A DNA stretch of 64,000 nucleotides from Candidatus Zixiibacteriota bacterium (GTDB lineage: Bacteria; Zixibacteria; MSB-5A5; GN15; JAAZOE01). The position numbers and the translations under genes are program-made. Below are positions 60,566 through 64,000 of the stretch, one piece after another (the first letter of the stretch is position 1; each line of letters starts with the position of its first letter). Under the pieces are notes generated by a model that was not told the origin of the DNA, searched no databases, and worked only from the letters and a program-made list of their open reading frames with translations. The stretch is from the NCBI GenBank assembly GCA_023138975.1, contig JAGLON010000004.1, positions 62,001-126,000 of the forward strand, in the 5' to 3' direction.

Positions 60566-62746
60566 TTAAGGGCAACAGGGAGCCGGACCACCTTTGAAAG
60601 CATAATTGATAATATATACGGCGTCGCCGAGATTGGTGTTATCGTCGCAGTTGGCATCTCCCGCTTCCAATGGGTCGGGAGCAGGACCGCCTTTGAAGGC
60701 ATAGTTGATGAGAAACACGGCATCGCCAACATTGACATCAGCATCATCATTGGCATCTCCACAGATATATATCACCATCACCACGGTTGAATCGGCCGCC
60801 GAAAAGTCTCCCCATTCCCCTTCAGCATCCTGGGCACGAACAAAATAATGATAATCACCCAGCGGTTTGTCAGTAAAAACCATACTGGTCTCAGTCAGCG
60901 GGTAGTATAACGTCGTTGAGTCATACAACCTGACCGGATAGATATCATCGATGAAGATTCCTTGCCCCACTTCTGCCTGATCAGTATAGTAAGAAAACTT
61001 AAAATACACCGTTTGACCCACATAACTACTGAGGTCAAATGATGCGGTTGTCCACTCTTCGAGATAGCTCATACCGGTGATACCGTTTCCACGGTTTTTC
61101 CCATTGGGGTTTTCATCGGTTGTGATATTCCCCGCAATTGGTACAAACACAACGCCATCGGTCGATATTTCGACATAGGCATAATCAAAATTTGACTCGA
61201 TATCAAAATAAGTATTGAAAGTTAGCGTGTCACCGGGGAGGACAACATATGGCAAGAGAGTCTGGAAAAAATTATACCTCTCATTCACGGCACCGCTATA
61301 GAAAGAATACGGAGGTGATGAGTAATTGGCGGCGTTTATAGTAAAAAATTGATTCTTGTAATCATCAAATGAGGCCAAGGGGTCCATCACCGGATCAGCC
61401 CCCACATGGTGCCCAGAGCGTTCAATCAGTTCATAAGCGGTGACCGGATTAATGGGATCATCGACCGGATTCCAGCTAACTGTATAAATCTCAGAATCAA
61501 CTGTGTCTGGCACCGAAACAACGGTTGTTTCAGGTCCTCTGGCTTTCAAAAAAGCTTCGGCATTTCGTGCAATCAGCAGACAGGTCGGCAGGTTTTCCGC
61601 GACCAGTACCGGAATCCGCTCAGGCGGAGGCCAGAAACCATCAGATTGTGTACCCACCTCGTTGATGAATGTGATTGTTTTATGTTTGCATACACTTTCA
61701 CCATAATGCCAGTCTACCGCACCGCCATTGACGGTGTACAAGGTCGTCGCAGTAGTGCCGGTCGTATAGCCGTTGAGGCTGTTAACGGTGTCAGCAAAAG
61801 CCTCGTAGAGAGCGTTATCCTCGGTATAAGCATTAGCATACTCCCACGAGTACATGAATAAATTACCTTTGGAATGGAAATATACCGCACCGGCAAAATC
61901 ATGAGCCACTGAGAAGTCCCGCATGGCCTGGGTTTCCGGTTCAGAAAACGGGCTGGTGCCGCGATATGTGGAAGAGTAAGGAGTGTTGGATGATCCATAC
62001 GCGTCATAACTCCAGAAATAGTCATAATTTCGATTGAGATCAACGCCGACGCTGCCATCGGTGTTTACTCTCCGATTCTTGCGCCACATTCCTATACCGT
62101 CAGGATTGGTAACTTCATTGTGATAATAACCGTCGGGATTAACAACAAGAACGAACCATAGCTGATTATTGTCAACGATCTTGGTCACCCCGGTATCAGA
62201 GCCATAATTGCTCACCAGATATTCGATAAAATGAAAAAGAACCTCAGGTGTGATGACCTCGCGGGCATGGATGCAGGAAGTATAAAGAATTTCTGGTTCC
62301 GATTCCGTCAAATTTGGATTATCTGAAATCTTAAAGGCCCAGATATCGCGACCTTCGATTGAGGTACCGATGCTTATCTTGTCCGAAATAATCGATGGGT
62401 TCTGTGCAATCAAGGTATCAATGTAATTATTTATTTCCTGTAATGTTTTGTATGCGCCCATTGGTTTATCGGCTAATCGTGACTGGTAAAAGGCGACAAC
62501 ATCATCATGAATGACCTTGACCGTAAAACCATCGCTTCGCAGACCCTCAATCTGTTTGGCTGAAGCAAAGACCTCAAGGTAATCGCTTCCCCTGCCGGTG
62601 ATATCAAGATCCCTAATGAGAAGTTGATTGAGTTGGCTGTCAGAGTCAAAATCCACATTTGCCTGTATAATCGGACTTGCCTGCCCTGATGCAAAAGCGG
62701 AAAAAAAACATAGCGACAAGACAATAAGTATAATTAGTGATTTCAT
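60566..62746 (-). CDS. Secreted M14 zinc carboxypeptidase with C-terminal dockerin
   Basis: A 726-residue exported metallopeptidase. The ATG at 62746 has GGGAG upstream and gives a clean signal peptide (about 1-22). The zinc ligands are His160 and Glu163 (CIHAREV) and His291 (VYFHSKG); the catalytic Glu is 363 (INEVGTQ), with NPDGYYHNE and DLNRNYDYFW also typical. An accessory beta-sandwich region (about 430-650) follows. The last 65 residues are a two-repeat dockerin (CGDANDDADVNVGDAVFLINY and GDANCDDNTNLGDAVYIINY). It resembles carboxypeptidase T. Cohesin partners are not seen in the window. Confidence 0.92.
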   Translation of the reverse strand: MKSLIILIVLSLCFFSAFASGQASPIIQANVDFDSDSQLNQLLIRDLDITGRGSDYLEVFASAKQIEGLRSDGFTVKVIHDDVVAFYQSRLADKPMGAYKTLQEINNYIDTLIAQNPSIISDKISIGTSIEGRDIWAFKISDNPNLTESEPEILYTSCIHAREVITPEVLFHFIEYLVSNYGSDTGVTKIVDNNQLWFVLVVNPDGYYHNEVTNPDGIGMWRKNRRVNTDGSVGVDLNRNYDYFWSYDAYGSSNTPYSSTYRGTSPFSEPETQAMRDFSVAHDFAGAVYFHSKGNLFMYSWEYANAYTEDNALYEAFADTVNSLNGYTTGTTATTLYTVNGGAVDWHYGESVCKHKTITFINEVGTQSDGFWPPPERIPVLVAENLPTCLLIARNAEAFLKARGPETTVVSVPDTVDSEIYTVSWNPVDDPINPVTAYELIERSGHHVGADPVMDPLASFDDYKNQFFTINAANYSSPPYSFYSGAVNERYNFFQTLLPYVVLPGDTLTFNTYFDIESNFDYAYVEISTDGVVFVPIAGNITTDENPNGKNRGNGITGMSYLEEWTTASFDLSSYVGQTVYFKFSYYTDQAEVGQGIFIDDIYPVRLYDSTTLYYPLTETSMVFTDKPLGDYHYFVRAQDAEGEWGDFSAADSTVVMVIYICGDANDDADVNVGDAVFLINYAFKGGPAPDPLEAGDANCDDNTNLGDAVYIINYAFKGGPAPCCP

Positions 62747-62841
62747 GGATTCTCCCAATATCAACGCCTGTAAATAATATACCAGAAACCTGAAAAGAAA
62801 CAACAGGAAAGAGCTATCAACCCTCAAGTATTATCACATAG

Positions 62842-62872
62842 AAAAAGGCAGATGAGTGTTTATCCATCTGCC
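62842..62872 (-). terminator. Intrinsic terminator of the creatininase-family gene
   Basis: GGCAGATG (62847-62854) and CATCTGCC (62865-62872) pair around a 10-base loop and are followed on the minus strand by TTTTTC. It starts 28 bp after the stop codon. Confidence 0.88.
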
Positions 62873-62899
62873 CAGTATATTACCTCAGATGTCTATATC

Positions 62900-63637
62900 T
62901 TACATCAAATTCGCATTTTTCCAGCGAGTGAGAATATCCAGCATGAAATCACCAACGACATCGGACATCTTTTTTAGATATTCTTTTGATTGTTCGATGT
63001 CAAAAGTGGGATAACCTTCATTTTCGACATATAATAAAATCGTTCCCGGGACCGGATAAATATCGGCTCCGCCTTTCATGTGAAAACCCATATCCTTTGA
63101 GAATTCCTCTTTGTCAGCCAAAGCCGGGTCGATTGCTTGAACACAGGCGGTTTCATTATTCCCGGCATGTCCGCCGGCTTCACCAAAATGCTCTTTGGTC
63201 AAATCATCAACCAGTTCCCACCAATGAACCGCCGCAATGTGAACCCGATGTTCCGTATGCTTTTCATAACAGGCCTGTTTCAGCGCGCTGTTATTGCCTC
63301 CGTGCCCATTAACAATAAAAATATACTTAAACCCGATATCGACTAATGAATCGATAATATCGCTGACAAATGCCCTAAAGTGCTCTGGCTTTATAGACAT
63401 CGAACCGGGATAACGATATAAAGATTTAGTGATTCCATAGTTCAGAGTAGGAGCGATCATCGCGTTCATGCGTTCCGCTTGAGATTCCGCGATTGCGGTC
63501 GGGATAAAGTTATCGGTGCCTAAAGCCGCACAGCCATGCGCTTCCATCGTTCCTATCGGCACCAACACAATATCGGTCTTTGAGGGAACCATGTTTTTCA
63601 TCTTAGTCCATGATAGTCTCTGAATCTCTCGTTCCAT
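62900..63637 (-). CDS. Creatininase family metal-dependent amidohydrolase
   Basis: A 245-residue hydrolase of the creatininase/MftE/formamidase group. The metal ligands are visible: Glu32 and His34 in GTMEAHG, Asp42 in LGTDNF, the second motif NGHGGNNSALKQ, and Glu in GHAGNNETACVQ. The first 15 residues (RLSWTKMKN) fit the usual helix. The true substrate is unclear: family members hydrolyse creatinine, riboflavin-related formamides or peptides (mycofactocin). No mycofactocin or creatine genes are nearby. It has a strong terminator and a terminator-separated upstream neighbour. Confidence 0.9.
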   Translation of the reverse strand: MEREIQRLSWTKMKNMVPSKTDIVLVPIGTMEAHGCAALGTDNFIPTAIAESQAERMNAMIAPTLNYGITKSLYRYPGSMSIKPEHFRAFVSDIIDSLVDIGFKYIFIVNGHGGNNSALKQACYEKHTEHRVHIAAVHWWELVDDLTKEHFGEAGGHAGNNETACVQAIDPALADKEEFSKDMGFHMKGGADIYPVPGTILLYVENEGYPTFDIEQSKEYLKKMSDVVGDFMLDILTRWKNANLM

Positions 63638-63647
63638 ATTGCCTCAC

Positions 63648-63676
63648 AAAAAAGAAGCGGCCCGCTACCGGACCGC
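63648..63676 (-). terminator. Intrinsic terminator of the gene at the right edge
   Basis: GCGGTCCG and CGGGCCGC (63669-63676 with 63657-63664, one G-U pair) form an 8-bp stem followed on the minus strand by TTCTTTTTT. It ends the gene whose 5' part is off the window. Confidence 0.85.
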
Positions 63677-63693
63677 TTGTGCATTAAAAGTCT

Positions 63694-64000
63694 TTATGAT
63701 AAACGACTGAGAATTCTCTCCAGAACTTTTTCGGTTTCCCGAGCGGTTTCTTCATCGCCCGTTAATCGGAACTGGTTTATATCCATCGCCAGATATTCAA
63801 TATTCTCGGGGTGTTCGACGGCATACCAAATTTGAATCTCTTCCCATGACAGATTGAGCGCCTCCAAACGAGACGATACCTGAGAATAAATATCCGGCTG
63901 TTTCCAGTCAAACTCCTGAAGTTTTATCTGATAGGTGCCTTTGAAACCGAGCATATAGTACCGTCCTTCAACGGTAGGCCCTATAGCCACATCCTTCTTA
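63694..64000 (-). CDS. Hypothetical protein cut by the right edge
   Basis: The frame is open from the window edge to the stop at 63694; the visible part is about 102 residues. A GTG at 63990 could be the start, but no ribosome-binding site can be seen because only a few bases remain beyond it, and the preceding codons (Lys-Lys-Asp) are also open, so I treat it as partial. The visible sequence (IWYAVEHPENIEYLAMDIN, then an acidic helix EETARETEKVLERILSRL) is soluble and cytoplasmic in character. I know no family for it. Confidence 0.55.
   Translation of the reverse strand, partial: KKDVAIGPTVEGRYYMLGFKGTYQIKLQEFDWKQPDIYSQVSSRLEALNLSWEEIQIWYAVEHPENIEYLAMDINQFRLTGDEETARETEKVLERILSRLS

Noticed and set aside
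1-64000. tRNA or rRNA genes
   Set aside because: No cloverleaf-like segment with a T-loop GTTCRANNC in the correct setting, and no rRNA-like conserved stretch, was seen by reading; a covariance-model search would be needed to exclude them.

Overview
The window looks like a chromosomal stretch of a Gram-negative, didermic bacterium of the FCB / deltaproteobacteria-like spectrum; my best guess is a Zixibacteria-type candidate phylum. The grounds are the envelope genes (two Omp85/TamB-type proteins, FadL-like and porin-like barrels, many lipoproteins), the secreted proteins with type I dockerin repeats of the GDANGDG...NLGD...INY.F+GG form, a FlgD/T9SS-like C-terminal sorting module on a subtilase, and an MglA/roadblock polarity cassette. 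The base composition is moderately AT-rich. This placement is inference; no rRNA or tRNA gene was seen.

Layout. 1-4488 (all minus): an apparent operon of a DUF4388 protein, a small membrane protein, two further roadblock/LC7 proteins, MglB and the small GTPase MglA (cut by the left edge). 4618-8449: comEC and murJ. 8523-13533: rpsT, a ferredoxin plus geranylgeranyl-reductase pair, a ParB/SbnI-like protein, a secreted propeller-like protein, an unknown and a hotdog thioesterase. 13534-16057: a gene-poor, repeat-rich zone with two orphan ORFs inside a 14-bp inverted-repeat-bounded island. 16058-20064: argF, a porin-like barrel, a LiaF-like protein and a PD40 protein. 20104-28731: housekeeping block hslU-hslV-xerC, then topA-rpoZ-gmk-yicC, split by a RAYT transposase (REP-associated tyrosine transposase) flanked by inverted GTAG REP hairpins. 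28786-33330: subtilase, histidine kinase and a receiver/DHp protein in one run. 33546-41750: AGCS transporter, hemerythrin, cysE, AsmA, UPF0173, mnmA and a cysteine desulfurase. 41857-50499: an unbroken minus-strand run of ECF sigma factor, zinc anti-sigma, a catalytically dead HtrA-like protein, a CMD-fold protein, TamB and TamA. 50500-54196: a second repeat-rich zone with small orphan genes and a TolB-like lipoprotein. 54197-64000: dockerin proteins, a DUF401 transporter, a class IV aminotransferase, a three-gene envelope cluster (barrel, CxxCH lipoprotein, FadL-like), an M14 carboxypeptidase, a creatininase-family hydrolase and a gene cut by the right edge.

The three most system-like observations are: (i) the polarity cassette with three different roadblock proteins around one MglA; (ii) the sigma-E-like regulon unit that joins sigma factor, anti-sigma and a pseudo-HtrA directly to TamB/TamA; and (iii) a RAYT with several families of GTAG-headed REP hairpins whose stems vary in a compensatory way and which mark nearly every gene-poor gap in the window.
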